From Alphaproteobacteria bacterium (GTDB taxonomy: Bacteria; Pseudomonadota; Alphaproteobacteria; Bin95), in the NCBI GenBank assembly GCA_022822125.1, contig JAJECF010000238.1:1-26046 (forward strand): a stretch of 26,046 nt of DNA, read 5' to 3'. The position numbers and the translations under genes were made by a program. Below the pieces are notes generated by a model that was given only the letters and a program-made list of their open reading frames with translations, ran no database searches and was not told the origin of the DNA. Below are positions 15,596 to 23,730 of the stretch, in pieces (positions within the stretch are counted from its first letter, which is position 1; each line of letters begins with the position of its first letter).

Positions 15596-16489
15596 ATGGA
15601 ACTTGGATTCGTAGGCGTGGGAGCAATGGGCGCACCGATGGCGGGACGGCTGCTGGACGGCGGCCACAGCCTCATCGTCCAAGACATCCGTGCGGAAGCG
15701 GTGGCGCCGCTCACGGCCAGGCAAGCGCGCGAAGCCGCAAGCCCGAAGGCGGTTGCAGATCTCGCGGAGACCGTCATCGTCTCGTTGCCGACGCTTGCCG
15801 CCTGGCGCGAGGTGGGCCTGGGCCCGGAGGGGCTCGCGAAGGGCGGGCGGATTGCGAAGCTGGTCAATACCTGCACGGTCGGCTCGGGTTTCATCCGCGA
15901 GATGGCGGCGGCGCTGGCCGGGTCCGGCATCGAGATGCTCGACTGCCCGATCAGCGGTGGCCCGCCCGGCGCGGCGGCAGGCACGCTGTCGGTCATGGCT
16001 TCGGGCCGCCGCGCGCTGTTCGACGAATTGCAGCCGGCGCTCGCCTGCTGGGGGCATACTGTGGTTCATGTGGGCGAGGAGCCGGGCGCGGCGCAGACGG
16101 TCAAGCTCGTCAACAACATCCTCTCGGCCGCCGCGCTCGCCGTCACCTCCGAGGCGCTCGTAATGGGCTCCAAGGCCGGGGTCGATCTCGAGGCGATGCT
16201 GGAAGCGGTCAATGCCGGCTCCGGGCGCAACAGCGCGACGGTGGGCAAGGTGCCGACCTCGGTGCTGGACCGGTCCTTCGCCTATGGCGCGGCGCTGGAC
16301 ATCCTCATGAAGGATATCGAATTGGCGCTGGCGGAGGCGGAGCGGCTGCAGGTGCCGTCCTGGGTCTCGGCAGCCGTGCGCCAGTTCTTCCGCCACTGGC
16401 ACATGCAGGGCAAGGGCCGCGAGGACATTACCTCCATCGTGCAGATGGTCGAGGGCTTCGCCGGCCACACCCTGCCGAAGACCCGCTGA
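15596..16489 (+). CDS. NAD(P)-dependent beta-hydroxyacid dehydrogenase (3-hydroxyisobutyrate dehydrogenase family)
   Basis: A 297-residue protein with the family's three signatures: the N-terminal dinucleotide motif GFVGVGAMGAPMAG (4-17), the substrate-loop DCPISGGPPGA (116-126) and the catalytic-lysine motif KLVNN with Lys170 and Asn174. Such enzymes oxidise or reduce 3-hydroxy acids (3-hydroxyisobutyrate, tartronate semialdehyde, glyoxylate and relatives). The exact substrate cannot be read from sequence, and the neighbours give no clue. GGGGAAAGACGGCG upstream of ATG 15596 supports the start. Its stop lies 7 nt from the convergent queA end. Confidence 0.92.
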   Translation: MELGFVGVGAMGAPMAGRLLDGGHSLIVQDIRAEAVAPLTARQAREAASPKAVADLAETVIVSLPTLAAWREVGLGPEGLAKGGRIAKLVNTCTVGSGFIREMAAALAGSGIEMLDCPISGGPPGAAAGTLSVMASGRRALFDELQPALACWGHTVVHVGEEPGAAQTVKLVNNILSAAALAVTSEALVMGSKAGVDLEAMLEAVNAGSGRNSATVGKVPTSVLDRSFAYGAALDILMKDIELALAEAERLQVPSWVSAAVRQFFRHWHMQGKGREDITSIVQMVEGFAGHTLPKTR

Positions 16490-16496
16490 GAAAGGC

Positions 16497-17528
16497 TCAG
16501 CCGCCGCGCTCCAGCAGGCAGGCGTCGCCATAGGAGAAGAAGCGGTAGCGTTGCCCGATGGCATGGGCGTAGGCCGCGCGCATACGCTCCAGCCCGGCGA
16601 AGGCCGCGACCAGCATGAAGAGCGTCGAACGCGGCAGGTGGAAATTGGTGAGCAGCAGGTCGGCCGTCCGGACAGGCCTGCCGCCGGGCCTGAGGAAGAT
16701 ATCCGTCTCTCCCTCCCAGGACGCGACCGCGCCGGAGGGGTCCGCCGCCGTCTCCAGTAGGCGGAGCGCCGTGGTGCCCGCCACGACCAGCCGGCCCTTG
16801 CGGCCCCTTATGCGCGCGGCCGTCTCTTCGGTGATGCGCCCCCATTCGCTGTGCATCCGGTGCTCTGCCGGATCCTCCGTGCGGACCGGCTGGAAGGTGC
16901 CGGCGCCGACATGCAGGGTGACGGCGACCCGCTCGACTCCCCGCGCCTCCAGCGCCGCCAGCAGGCGCGGGGTGAAATGCAGCCCGGCGGTGGGCGCGGC
17001 TACCGAACCCGGCTCGCGGGCGAACACGGTCTGGTAGGCGTCCCGGTCGCTCGCGTCGCCCCCTTTCGGACGCTTGATGTAAGGCGGCAGCGGCATGGCG
17101 CCATGCGCCTCCAGCGCCGCGTCGAGTTCCGCGCCTTCCGCCGAGAACGCCAGCGCGACTTCGCCGCCTTCGCGGCGCCCCTCCAGCACCGCTTCGAGCC
17201 CGCCCGGAAAGGCGATCCGGTCGCCTTCCCTGAGACGCCGTCCCGGCCGCGCGAAGGCGAGCCAGCGCCGCTTGTCGAGGCGCTTGTGCAACAGGGCCTC
17301 CACCGCAGCCGCCCCGCGCCGGCCGAAAAGGCGCGCCGGGATGACGCGCGTGTCGTTGACGACCATGAGATCGCCCGGCCGCAACAGGTCCGGCAGGTCG
17401 GCGATGCGGCGGTCCGTGAGCCTGTCTGCGACATGCAGCAGCCTGGCCGCATCGCGCGGCTCAACGGGCTGTTGCGCGATCAGCCCCGAGGGGAGGTCGA
17501 AATCGAAGTCGCTGGTGCTCAGGGTCAC
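16497..17528 (-). CDS. queA: S-adenosylmethionine:tRNA ribosyltransferase-isomerase QueA
   Basis: QueA transfers and isomerises the ribosyl group of S-adenosylmethionine onto preQ1 in tRNA, forming epoxyqueuosine at wobble position 34. The 343-residue protein has the usual length and motifs: [14 protein letters not shown] at the start, [51 protein letters not shown] and [17 protein letters not shown] start at GTG 17528, which follows GGAG and matches the family N-terminus; the longer in-frame extension to 17711 is not family-like. tgt is not adjacent in this window. It is divergent from the coiled-coil protein gene. Confidence 0.96.
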   Translation of the reverse strand: MTLSTSDFDFDLPSGLIAQQPVEPRDAARLLHVADRLTDRRIADLPDLLRPGDLMVVNDTRVIPARLFGRRGAAAVEALLHKRLDKRRWLAFARPGRRLREGDRIAFPGGLEAVLEGRREGGEVALAFSAEGAELDAALEAHGAMPLPPYIKRPKGGDASDRDAYQTVFAREPGSVAAPTAGLHFTPRLLAALEARGVERVAVTLHVGAGTFQPVRTEDPAEHRMHSEWGRITEETAARIRGRKGRLVVAGTTALRLLETAADPSGAVASWEGETDIFLRPGGRPVRTADLLLTNFHLPRSTLFMLVAAFAGLERMRAAYAHAIGQRYRFFSYGDACLLERGG

Positions 17529-17646
17529 GGCCGCCGGGCTCCGCCGCGGGCCGCGACCATCGCAGGCCGTGCCGGGCCTGTCAAAACGGGCCGGTATTTG
17601 AGATAAACAGCCTTCGATACGGAAGCGCCGGAGCGGGACCCAGGGC

Positions 17647-18378
17647 ATGGCGATCGGACTTAAGGAAGGCCGCAGGATGGCCGCCCGGGCCCGGCGCTGG
17701 ATCCTGCTCAAGCGGCTTCTGCTGCTGGCGGCGCTGCTGGCGGTCGGCGTGTTCGCCTATGAGACCGGCGCCACCCGCACGCAACACCGCATCGGCCGCA
17801 TGGAGCAGAGGCTCGCGGCCCAGGACGCGGATATCCTGCGGCTGGAGGCGGAAATATCGGAACTCGACCGGCGCCGGCTCGCGGCGGTCCAGAACGAGAA
17901 GGCGCTTCGGGCCCGTTACGACCGCGATGTGCCGACCGGCGAGCGCAAGGCCCTTTACGAAATGCTGCTGGAGCGGATCGACGCCGGGCTCGACACGGCC
18001 CGGATCGCCTTCCTGCTGCGCGAGGCGGACCCGGAACCGGCCTGCGACCCGGAGCCGGTCACCAAGCGCTTCGTGCTGGCGACGCCGCTGCATGACGGCG
18101 CCAATGCCTCGGCGCAATTCGCCGAGGGCGCCATCACCGTCACCGGCGAGGGCGAGGCGGAGTTGACGGAGGCGGGGCTGCCCCAGGCGTGGTTCGACCC
18201 TGCGGCCGCGGTCAGGCTCCGCTTCACACTCATCGGCGGCGATGCGACGGAGGCCGAGGGCAAACTGCCGCTCGACCATTCCCTGCGCTTCGCCGGCAAT
18301 GAATACCGTTTCGCCGCCCGCGCCGGCCCCCGCTCCTTCATCCACATCACCGCGCTGCGCTGCGACTTTCCGGCATAG
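17647..18378 (+). CDS. Membrane-anchored coiled-coil protein, unknown function
   Basis: I do not recognise this 243-residue protein. A basic start ([12 protein letters not shown]) leads into one transmembrane segment, about residues 19-38 ([18 protein letters not shown]), giving a probable N-in topology. Residues about 44-95 form a charged coiled coil with heptad-like Leu/Ile spacing. The remaining residues, about 125-243, look like a periplasmic beta-rich domain ([42 protein letters not shown]). The layout resembles envelope scaffold or secretion accessory proteins, but no family is claimed. Either ATG 17647 or ATG 17677 (with GGAAGG upstream) could be the start. It converges on the desaturase gene across the repeat at 18403-18465. 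Confidence 0.75.
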   Translation: MAIGLKEGRRMAARARRWILLKRLLLLAALLAVGVFAYETGATRTQHRIGRMEQRLAAQDADILRLEAEISELDRRRLAAVQNEKALRARYDRDVPTGERKALYEMLLERIDAGLDTARIAFLLREADPEPACDPEPVTKRFVLATPLHDGANASAQFAEGAITVTGEGEAELTEAGLPQAWFDPAAAVRLRFTLIGGDATEAEGKLPLDHSLRFAGNEYRFAARAGPRSFIHITALRCDFPA

Positions 18379-18402
18379 CCCCGATACGGCCCCGCCGCGG
18401 CG

Positions 18403-18465
18403 TCATGCCAGCGGTTCCGATCAACGACCGCTGGTATGAGTCCCAAATCGAGGCCGTTGGTATCA
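18403..18465. repeat. Hairpin repeat, copy 2, with two further ATACCA(A/G)CGG motifs
   Basis: Arms TCATGCCAGCGGT (18403-18415) and ACCGCTGGTATGA (18427-18439) pair with one mismatch around an 11-nt loop. On the minus strand this contains ATACCAGCGG-N9-GGAACCGCTG exactly as at 6419-6447. A further motif, TGATACCAACGG (minus strand, 18465-18454), begins with the TGA stop codon of the desaturase gene. The stretch fills the convergent gap between the coiled-coil protein and desaturase genes. Confidence 0.78.
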
Positions 18466-19395
18466 GGCCTCCCCGCGCCGGATGGCGGCGACGGCGGTCC
18501 GCGCCGCGGCCGGATAGCCGTTCGCCGTGACGGCCAGCCTGTCGCGCAGCACCCGGTGAAGCGCCGGCAAATTGTGGCACGGCACGGCCGGCCAGGCGTG
18601 GTGTTCGGCGTGGTAGGGCATGTTCCAGGCGAGGACGCGCGCCAGCCGGTTGGTGAATGTCGTGCGGGTGTTCCGCAGCATGTCGGGGACATGCGGGCAG
18701 CCGGTATGTTCGGCAAGCAGGTAGAGGCGCAGGAACGGCTGCCCGAGCAGGAGAGGGATCAGCCACAGCCACAGCAGGGCCGTCGCGCCGAACTGGATCG
18801 AGAGCGCCGTCGCGGCCGCATAGAAAGCCAGGAACAGCCGGGCTTCGCGAGCCACGGCGCGGCGCGCCGCCCGGGGCACGAAAGCGTCGCGGTTCCGGCC
18901 CGCCGCATTGGCGAGCAGCACCCGCGCTTCACGGACCCAGTAGGAGCCGCCCGAAACATGCCAGGCAAGGCCCGGCCAGGACCGGGACAACGGCCGCGCC
19001 AGTTCCGGATCCCGCTCCGGGTCGTGGGTATGGCGGTGATGCGCCAGGTGGAAATGGCGGAACCAGGCCGGCGGCAGGAAGACCGCGAGCCCGACGCCCC
19101 AGGCGGCCGCGGCGTTCAGCCAGGCGCTGCGGAAGGACGTCCTGTGCGTGGCTTCGTGCTGCAGGCAGAACAGGAAGGCCAGCAGCACGCCATGCAGCGG
19201 CAGCAGAAGCGGCCAGCCGGGCGCCTCCAGCGCAATCGGCAATCCGGTGATGCCGAGCGCCGCAAGATGGCCGGCAAGACGGACAAGGCCCTTCCGGTTC
19301 GAGCGTTGCAGCAGGCCCCGCCGCTCGGCGGCGCCCATGCAGCGCAAAAGGTCTAGATGGCCGCCGCCCGCCGGGCCGGGCGCCGATGCGCGCAC
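18463..19395 (-). CDS. Fatty acid desaturase family protein
   Basis: A 310-residue integral membrane di-iron enzyme of the fatty acid desaturase superfamily. The three histidine boxes are present: HEATH (80-84), HLAHHRHTH (116-124) and YHAEHH (261-266), with an extra conserved-looking AEHTGCPH near 228-235. Hydrophobic stretches near 40-78, 95-112 and 186-222 give the expected membrane spans. Members desaturate or hydroxylate acyl chains, carotenoids or sphingolipids; the substrate is not identifiable here. The start is uncertain: GTG 19395 lies 3 nt after the rpsD stop, while ATG 19338 lacks a ribosome site. The stop codon is part of the ATACCAACGG repeat. It may be co-transcribed with rpsD. 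Confidence 0.9.
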   Translation of the reverse strand: MRASAPGPAGGGHLDLLRCMGAAERRGLLQRSNRKGLVRLAGHLAALGITGLPIALEAPGWPLLLPLHGVLLAFLFCLQHEATHRTSFRSAWLNAAAAWGVGLAVFLPPAWFRHFHLAHHRHTHDPERDPELARPLSRSWPGLAWHVSGGSYWVREARVLLANAAGRNRDAFVPRAARRAVAREARLFLAFYAAATALSIQFGATALLWLWLIPLLLGQPFLRLYLLAEHTGCPHVPDMLRNTRTTFTNRLARVLAWNMPYHAEHHAWPAVPCHNLPALHRVLRDRLAVTANGYPAAARTAVAAIRRGEA

Positions 19396-19398
19396 GGG

Positions 19399-20013
19399 CT
19401 AGCGGGAGTAGAACTCGACGACCAGATGCGGCTCCATCTGCACGGCATAGGGCACATCGGCGAGGCCGGGGCCGCGCTGGAAGGTGCCCTTCAGCTCGTT
19501 GAAATCGACCGAGAGATAGTCCGGCACGTCACGCTCCGGCGACTCGATGGCCTCCAGCACCAGCGCCATGGTGCGGGACTTCTGCTTTACCTCGATCGTG
19601 TCGCCGTCGCGGACCCGGTATGACGGGATGTTGAGCCGCCGCCCGTTCACCCGGACATGGCCGTGGTTCACGAACTGGCGCGCGGCGAAAATGGTCGGCA
19701 CGAACTTCATGCGATAGACCACGGCGTCCAGCCGGCGCTCCAGCAACTCGATCAGGTTCTCGCCGGTGTCACCCCGCCGGCGCACCGCTTCATGGTAGAG
19801 GCGGCGGAACTGCTTCTCGGAAATGTCGCCGTAATGCCCCTTGAGCTGCTGCTTGGCGCGCAGCTGGAGGCCGAAATCAGTGGGCTTGCGCCGGCGCTGG
19901 CCGTGCTGGCCCGGCCCGTATTCCCGGCGGTTGTAGGGGCTCTTGGGCCGCCCCCATAGATTGACGCCGAGGCGCCTGTCGATCTTGTGTTTCGCGCTTT
20001 CGCGTTTTGCCAT
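19399..20013 (-). CDS. rpsD: 30S ribosomal protein S4
   Basis: A full-length 204-residue S4 protein, a primary 16S rRNA binding protein for 30S assembly and a translational-accuracy determinant. The N-terminus, with [18 protein letters not shown], is the alphaproteobacterial form without the zinc-binding cysteines. The S4 RNA-binding domain runs from about 94 to 155 ([37 protein letters not shown]). The gene stands alone rather than in the alpha ribosomal operon, and has its own promoter at 20115-20142 with a leader of roughly 95 nt. Confidence 0.98.
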   Translation of the reverse strand: MAKRESAKHKIDRRLGVNLWGRPKSPYNRREYGPGQHGQRRRKPTDFGLQLRAKQQLKGHYGDISEKQFRRLYHEAVRRRGDTGENLIELLERRLDAVVYRMKFVPTIFAARQFVNHGHVRVNGRRLNIPSYRVRDGDTIEVKQKSRTMALVLEAIESPERDVPDYLSVDFNELKGTFQRGPGLADVPYAVQMEPHLVVEFYSR

Positions 20014-20114
20014 GGCTTTTTGCCGCTCGCTTTCGCGTTTGTTGTTGTCCCGATAGGTCCGGGCGCGAAGGCCAGGACGGGGCGGAGCCGCCCGCGTTCT
20101 CGGGAATGGCGCGG

Positions 20115-20142
20115 GTTATAGCGCCGACGGGCGCGTTGTCAA
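20115..20142 (-). promoter_or_regulatory. Sigma70-type promoter for rpsD
   Basis: On the minus strand a perfect -35 TTGACA (20142-20137) is followed after 16 nt by TATAAC (20120-20115), five of six bases matching the -10 consensus. Transcription would start near 20108, about 95 nt before the rpsD ATG. No other strong consensus promoter was noticed in this region. Confidence 0.75.
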
Positions 20143-20163
20143 ACGCAGGCGGGGCGCGCCCGG

Positions 20164-21012
20164 TCACTCCGGCGGCTTGCCTCCCGGCCAGACCGGGCTT
20201 TGCGCCAGCTCCGGCCAGGCGACGGGCGCGCGGCAGCCTTCCGCCGCCGCAGCGGGCTCTAGCGCCGCGTCCCAGTTCCCGGCGATATAGCGGTGCCCGG
20301 TCCAGGCGCCTCCGTCCTCCGAGCAGAGCCACAGCACCGGCGGCGCCATGGCCGAGGGCGGGACCAGCGCCGCGCGGTCGAGGCCGGACTCCAGCGGCAC
20401 CATCGGCGTGTCCGCCGGGCCGCCCGGCACGACGACATTCACGGTCACGCCCCGGTCGGCGAATTCGGCGGCATGGCCGGCGGACATCGCCTCGAAGCCG
20501 GCTTTCACCGGGCCGTAGGGATGGAACTTCCCCCGCAGCATGGTGAAGAAGCTGGTGGTGACATTGACGATGCGCCCCCATCCCCGGTCGAGCATGCCCC
20601 CGACCGTGGCGCGGGTCATGTACCAGGCCCCGGACAGGTTGACCGCCACGAACCGGTCCCAGACCTCCGGCTCGATCTCGTCGATGGCGACCAGCTTCGT
20701 CATGTGGTCCGCCCGGATGACGCCCATGCCGACCGCGCCGTTATTGACGAGGATATCCGGCCCGCCGAGGCGCTCCCGCACCTGCCCGACCGCCGCCTCG
20801 CAGGCGTCGAAGCTCGCAATGTCAGCCGCCAGCGTAGCGAGGCGCCCGGCGGCGGCGGCGTGTCGAGCCTCAAGCGCGCCGAGCCCGTCCTCGTCGATGT
20901 CGAGCGCCGCCACCTTCGCCCCCGCGTCCAGCAGGCCGGCCACCAATTCCCGCCCGATCCCGCCAGCCGCCCCGGTGACAATGGCGACCCTGCCTTCGAG
21001 TGTCCCGGTCAT
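20164..21012 (-). CDS. Short-chain dehydrogenase/reductase (SDR family oxidoreductase)
   Basis: A 282-residue classical SDR. The NAD(P)-binding TGAAGGIG is at 13-20, NNGA at 90-93, and the catalytic Ser154, Tyr166 and Lys170 are in normal spacing (Tyr-Gly-Pro-Val-Lys). An acidic Asp38 after the second strand (ALDID) suggests NAD+ preference. The 100-residue C-terminal part, including WLCSEDGGAWTGHRYIAGNWD, is family-typical with a short tail. I start at ATG 21012, just before the Rossmann strand, preceded by GGGG and GAAG; an upstream in-frame extension to 21135 is not SDR-like. The substrate is unknown. It is divergent from alkA across 169 bp containing a TGTCGCGACA palindrome. Confidence 0.92.
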   Translation of the reverse strand: MTGTLEGRVAIVTGAAGGIGRELVAGLLDAGAKVAALDIDEDGLGALEARHAAAAGRLATLAADIASFDACEAAVGQVRERLGGPDILVNNGAVGMGVIRADHMTKLVAIDEIEPEVWDRFVAVNLSGAWYMTRATVGGMLDRGWGRIVNVTTSFFTMLRGKFHPYGPVKAGFEAMSAGHAAEFADRGVTVNVVVPGGPADTPMVPLESGLDRAALVPPSAMAPPVLWLCSEDGGAWTGHRYIAGNWDAALEPAAAAEGCRAPVAWPELAQSPVWPGGKPPE

Positions 21013-21034
21013 CTTCAGTGCCCCGTTACGAAAT

Positions 21035-21044
21035 TGTCGCGACA
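21035..21044. promoter_or_regulatory. Candidate operator palindrome TGTCGCGACA
   Basis: A perfect 10-bp palindrome lies 22 bp upstream of the SDR start and about 140 bp upstream of the alkA start. Position and symmetry suit a dimeric repressor of the TetR type. No regulator gene is adjacent, so the assignment rests only on symmetry and location. Confidence 0.35.
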
Positions 21045-21181
21045 CTGTATTCCCCGTCGTCCCCGAATGCAGCCGGGAAAGCGCTCTCTCCAGATATCTT
21101 CGCCGGTCATTGTCGGGGGCTTCCTCAGTGTCCACACTCGCCGCCGGGCGAGAACGGCGAGGCAGTATCAGGAGGATTCAC

Positions 21182-21835
21182 TTGACGAAAGACAACACCC
21201 CCCTTCCCCCGCCCCGCAGCGGCGCCGTCCGGCGGTGGCGGGACGGGCTGGCGGTGTTGGCGGCGCAGGACGGGCGTATCCGGACGGCGCTGGACGAGGT
21301 CGGGGCGCCGCCGATGGCGCTTCGGGGGGCGGGCTTTGCGGCGCTGCTCCGGGCGATTGCGGCGCAGCAGGTTTCCGCCGCCTCGGCGCGGGCGATCTGG
21401 GGGCGGCTGGAGGAGGCTGCGGGCGGCAGGGTTACGGCCCGCGCCGTGCTGGCGCTCGGGCCGGAGGGGCTTCGCGCTGTCGGGCTCTCGCGGCCCAAGG
21501 CGGGCTATGCGCTCTCCATCGCCGGCGAGCTTGCGTCCCGGCGCGTCTCGCTCCGGCGTATCCAGCGGATGCCGGACGAGGAGGCCATTGCCGCGCTCTC
21601 GGCGCTCAAGGGCGTCGGGCGCTGGACGGCGGAGGTCTGGCTGCTGTTCGCGGCCGGTCGCCCCGACATCTGGCCGGCGGGAGACCTCGCGCTCTGCGTG
21701 GCGCTGCAGAAGACCCTCGGCCTCGACGCCCGCCCGGCGCCCGCCGAGGCGGCGCGGCTTACCCGGGTCTGGTCGCCCCACCGCAGCGCCGCCGCGATCC
21801 TGCACTGGCACATCTACCGCACCGCGCCTTCTTGA
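21182..21835 (+). CDS. DNA-3-methyladenine glycosylase II (AlkA-type, HhH-GPD)
   Basis: This 217-residue base-excision repair enzyme belongs to the HhH-GPD superfamily. The helix-hairpin-helix LKGVGRWTAEVWLL spans about 142-155, followed by the catalytic Asp168 in WPAGDLAL, matching the AlkA pattern. The N-terminal GAGFAALLRAIAAQQVS block is also typical of the family. It removes alkylated purines from DNA. The start is TTG at 21182: a perfect AGGAGG at 21170-21175 lies 6 nt upstream, and homology begins just after it; the long upstream in-frame extension is antisense to the SDR. At 217 residues it is the short form without the N-terminal TBP-like domain of E. coli AlkA. It is followed by the 210-bp palindrome. 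Confidence 0.93.
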   Translation: MTKDNTPLPPPRSGAVRRWRDGLAVLAAQDGRIRTALDEVGAPPMALRGAGFAALLRAIAAQQVSAASARAIWGRLEEAAGGRVTARAVLALGPEGLRAVGLSRPKAGYALSIAGELASRRVSLRRIQRMPDEEAIAALSALKGVGRWTAEVWLLFAAGRPDIWPAGDLALCVALQKTLGLDARPAPAEAARLTRVWSPHRSAAAILHWHIYRTAPS

Positions 21836-22045
21836 AGCGGTATCCGGCCGTGGTGAAACGGGCGGCTGCCACCCCCTTCGGCAGGCTCAGGCAGGTTCCT
21901 TCGATACGTCGCTTCGCGGCTACTCAGGATGAGGAAGTTCCAGGAGCGCCGTCTTCACTCTGCCCTCGCCCTGAGTAGCGCCCGCGTCAGCGGGCGCGTA
22001 TCGAAGGGCAGCCACCGCCTCGTTTCACCGCGGTCGGATACCGCT
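21836..22045. repeat. 210-bp imperfect palindromic intergenic element
   Basis: Outer arms 21836-21860 and 22021-22045 match as inverted repeats at 23 of 25 positions (left begins AGCGGTATCCG, right ends CGGATACCGCT). Inner pairs include GGCGGCTGCC with GGCAGCCACCGCC, CCTTCGATACG (21899-21909) with CGTATCGAAGG (21997-22007), and GCTACTCAGG (21919-21928) with CCTGAGTAGC (21970-21979). The inner core (CTTCGATACG...ACTCAGGATGAG) resembles a dispersed repeat common in alphaproteobacterial genomes. The element fills the gap between the convergent alkA and DUF6064 genes, starting one base after the alkA stop, and has no coding frame of its own that I trust. Confidence 0.88.
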
Positions 22046-22055
22046 CTTGCCCGGC

Positions 22056-22709
22056 TTACCCGGGCCGGGAGCCTTGCGCGGCGAGGCCGGCGGCGAGCGC
22101 GGCGAGCACCGCCCATCCCTGCCAGGCGCCCATCGCCAGCAGGGTGAGCGCCGAGAGGGCGAGCCAGAGCGCGGGCGGGAGGCAGAGGAGCGCCGTCCAG
22201 CCGCTGCGCGGGGCGAGCGCGACGAGGCCGAGCGTGGCGATGGCGGTCGGGTCGGGGTGAATGGCGGCGACCTCCGCCTCACGCCAGGACCGCCCGTCGA
22301 GCGCCGCCAGAAGAGGCCAGGCGAACAGCGCCGCCGCCAGGAGACCGATGCCCGCGCCGGCCCCCGGGCCCCGCCGGGAGAAGGCGAGGCGGCCGGAAAG
22401 GCCGAGCGCCGCCAGAAGCGCGGCTTCCGCATAGAAGCCCCAGGCGAACCGGGGCGCGGCCCAGTTTATCGCCCCGTAGCCGAGCGCCACGAACTGCCAG
22501 CCGGTCCAGAGCCAGACCGCGCCGAGCGCGGGGCCGAGCCAGCGCCCGGACGGCCGCCGGCCCCTGAGCAGGCCGCAGAGGAGCGCCGCGCCCGCCGCCA
22601 GCAGCAGCGGCTGGACCGGCCAGAGCGCCTCGTTTTCCAGCGCAAAAAGCCGCCAATAAACGCGCGGCTCGAACGGCAGCAGGTCCGCCAGCGCCCGGAA
22701 CCCGTCCAT
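22056..22709 (-). CDS. DUF6064 family multi-pass membrane protein
   Basis: A 217-residue, strongly hydrophobic protein with about six membrane segments (around 33-48, 58-78, 91-108, 118-138, 153-170, 175-212). LPFEPRVYWRLFALENEALWP near the start, INWAAPRFAWGFY in the middle and HPDPTAIATLGL (151-162) are hallmarks of the DUF6064 family, whose function is unknown. It lies 9 nt after the aldo/keto reductase gene on the same strand, so the two are probably co-transcribed, an association that might suggest an envelope redox role (inference). Confidence 0.82.
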   Translation of the reverse strand: MDGFRALADLLPFEPRVYWRLFALENEALWPVQPLLLAAGAALLCGLLRGRRPSGRWLGPALGAVWLWTGWQFVALGYGAINWAAPRFAWGFYAEAALLAALGLSGRLAFSRRGPGAGAGIGLLAAALFAWPLLAALDGRSWREAEVAAIHPDPTAIATLGLVALAPRSGWTALLCLPPALWLALSALTLLAMGAWQGWAVLAALAAGLAAQGSRPG

Positions 22710-22718
22710 GATGGCGCG

Positions 22719-23594
22719 CTAGAGGTCGCGCATATGCGCCGCCATGGGGCCGAAGGCCGCGGACTTGTTCTCGCGCACATGGTCCACCCGCCGGGTCGCC
22801 GGAATGGCGGCGGTGACAGCGGGATGGGAGAGGATGAATTTCAGCAGGAATTGCGGCCATGTGGGGACGCCGATTTCGGTGGCCCAGCCGGGCATGCGCC
22901 GCCCGGCGAGCCGGTCCGGCAGCCGGCCGCGCTGGAACGGCCGGTTGCAGATGACCGCGATGCCGCGCTCCCGCGCCAGCGGCAGCAGGCGGCGTTCCGC
23001 CTCCCGGTCCACGATATTGTAGGTGAGCTGGACGAAGTCGGGCCGGCGGCGGCGCATGACATCCTCCAGTTCGGCGTGCCGGCGGCCATGCGAGGTGGTG
23101 ACACCGCTATAGCGGAGCGCGCCGTCCTCCTTCATCGCCTCAAGAATGTCGAGGTTCCGTTCCCAGTCGATCAGGTTGTGGACCTGGAGCAGGTCGAAGC
23201 GCGCCACGCCCCAGCGCCGGGCAGTCTCGGCGATCTGCGCGCGCGCATCCGCCGCGCGGGTCCAGACCTTGTCGGCCGAGAAGAGGCCCGCCGGGCGGCC
23301 GAGCGTCGCGAACGCATCGCCGATGACCTCTTGCGAGGAGCCGTACATGGGCGAGGAATCGATCATGCCGCCGCCCGTTTCGAAAAAGGCGGCCATCACG
23401 TCACGGCATTCGGCGCGCAGTTGCGGGTCCTTGCCGACATTGAAGGTGATCCAGCTTCCGAGCCCGACCGCCGGCACAAGCTCCCCGGTCGCCGGAACGG
23501 GTTTCAGTAGCGCCCCGCCGGCCGCTGCGCCCAGAGCCGGCGCCGCCAGCGCCGCGCCTGCGCCGGCCAGCACCGTCCGCCGGGTCGCGCGCAT
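22719..23594 (-). CDS. Aldo/keto reductase with a twin-arginine (Tat) signal
   Basis: A 291-residue protein that starts, from ATG 23594 (AAGGAGC upstream), with a Tat signal: RRTVL at 5-9, then an Ala/Gly-rich hydrophobic stretch to about residue 27. The mature part is an aldo/keto reductase barrel with all four catalytic residues: Asp79 and Tyr84 in MIDSSPMYGSS, Lys109 in SADKVW and His139 in LLQVHN. Later segments RYSGVTTSHG and QLTYNIVDREAE are family-typical. Cytoplasmic members use NADPH, so export by Tat, if real, raises the question of cofactor loading before translocation. It forms a probable operon with the DUF6064 gene. Confidence 0.92.
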   Translation of the reverse strand: MRATRRTVLAGAGAALAAPALGAAAGGALLKPVPATGELVPAVGLGSWITFNVGKDPQLRAECRDVMAAFFETGGGMIDSSPMYGSSQEVIGDAFATLGRPAGLFSADKVWTRAADARAQIAETARRWGVARFDLLQVHNLIDWERNLDILEAMKEDGALRYSGVTTSHGRRHAELEDVMRRRRPDFVQLTYNIVDREAERRLLPLARERGIAVICNRPFQRGRLPDRLAGRRMPGWATEIGVPTWPQFLLKFILSHPAVTAAIPATRRVDHVRENKSAAFGPMAAHMRDL

Positions 23595-23730
23595 GGAGGG
23601 CTCCTTCCCTTCCTGCCGGCCGCGAGAGTAGCGCCGGGGCCGGGACCGGCCAAGCGGCTGGCGGGGCCGGCGGCTTTCGTGGCAGAGTGCCGATGGTTCC
23701 GGAAACTCGAGGCGAAAGGGGGCGTCCGCC

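Noticed and set aside
17604..17617. CTTCGATACGGAAG near the coiled-coil gene as another copy of the 21836-22045 repeat
   Set aside because: Only a 10-base match (CTTCGATACG) is shared, without the ACTCAGG block or the inverted partner.
20293..21978. A 561-codon plus-strand frame over the SDR, alkA and the palindrome
   Set aside because: It is a composite of antisense and out-of-frame sequence; the AGGAGG/TTG start and HhH-GPD motifs place the true gene in another frame.
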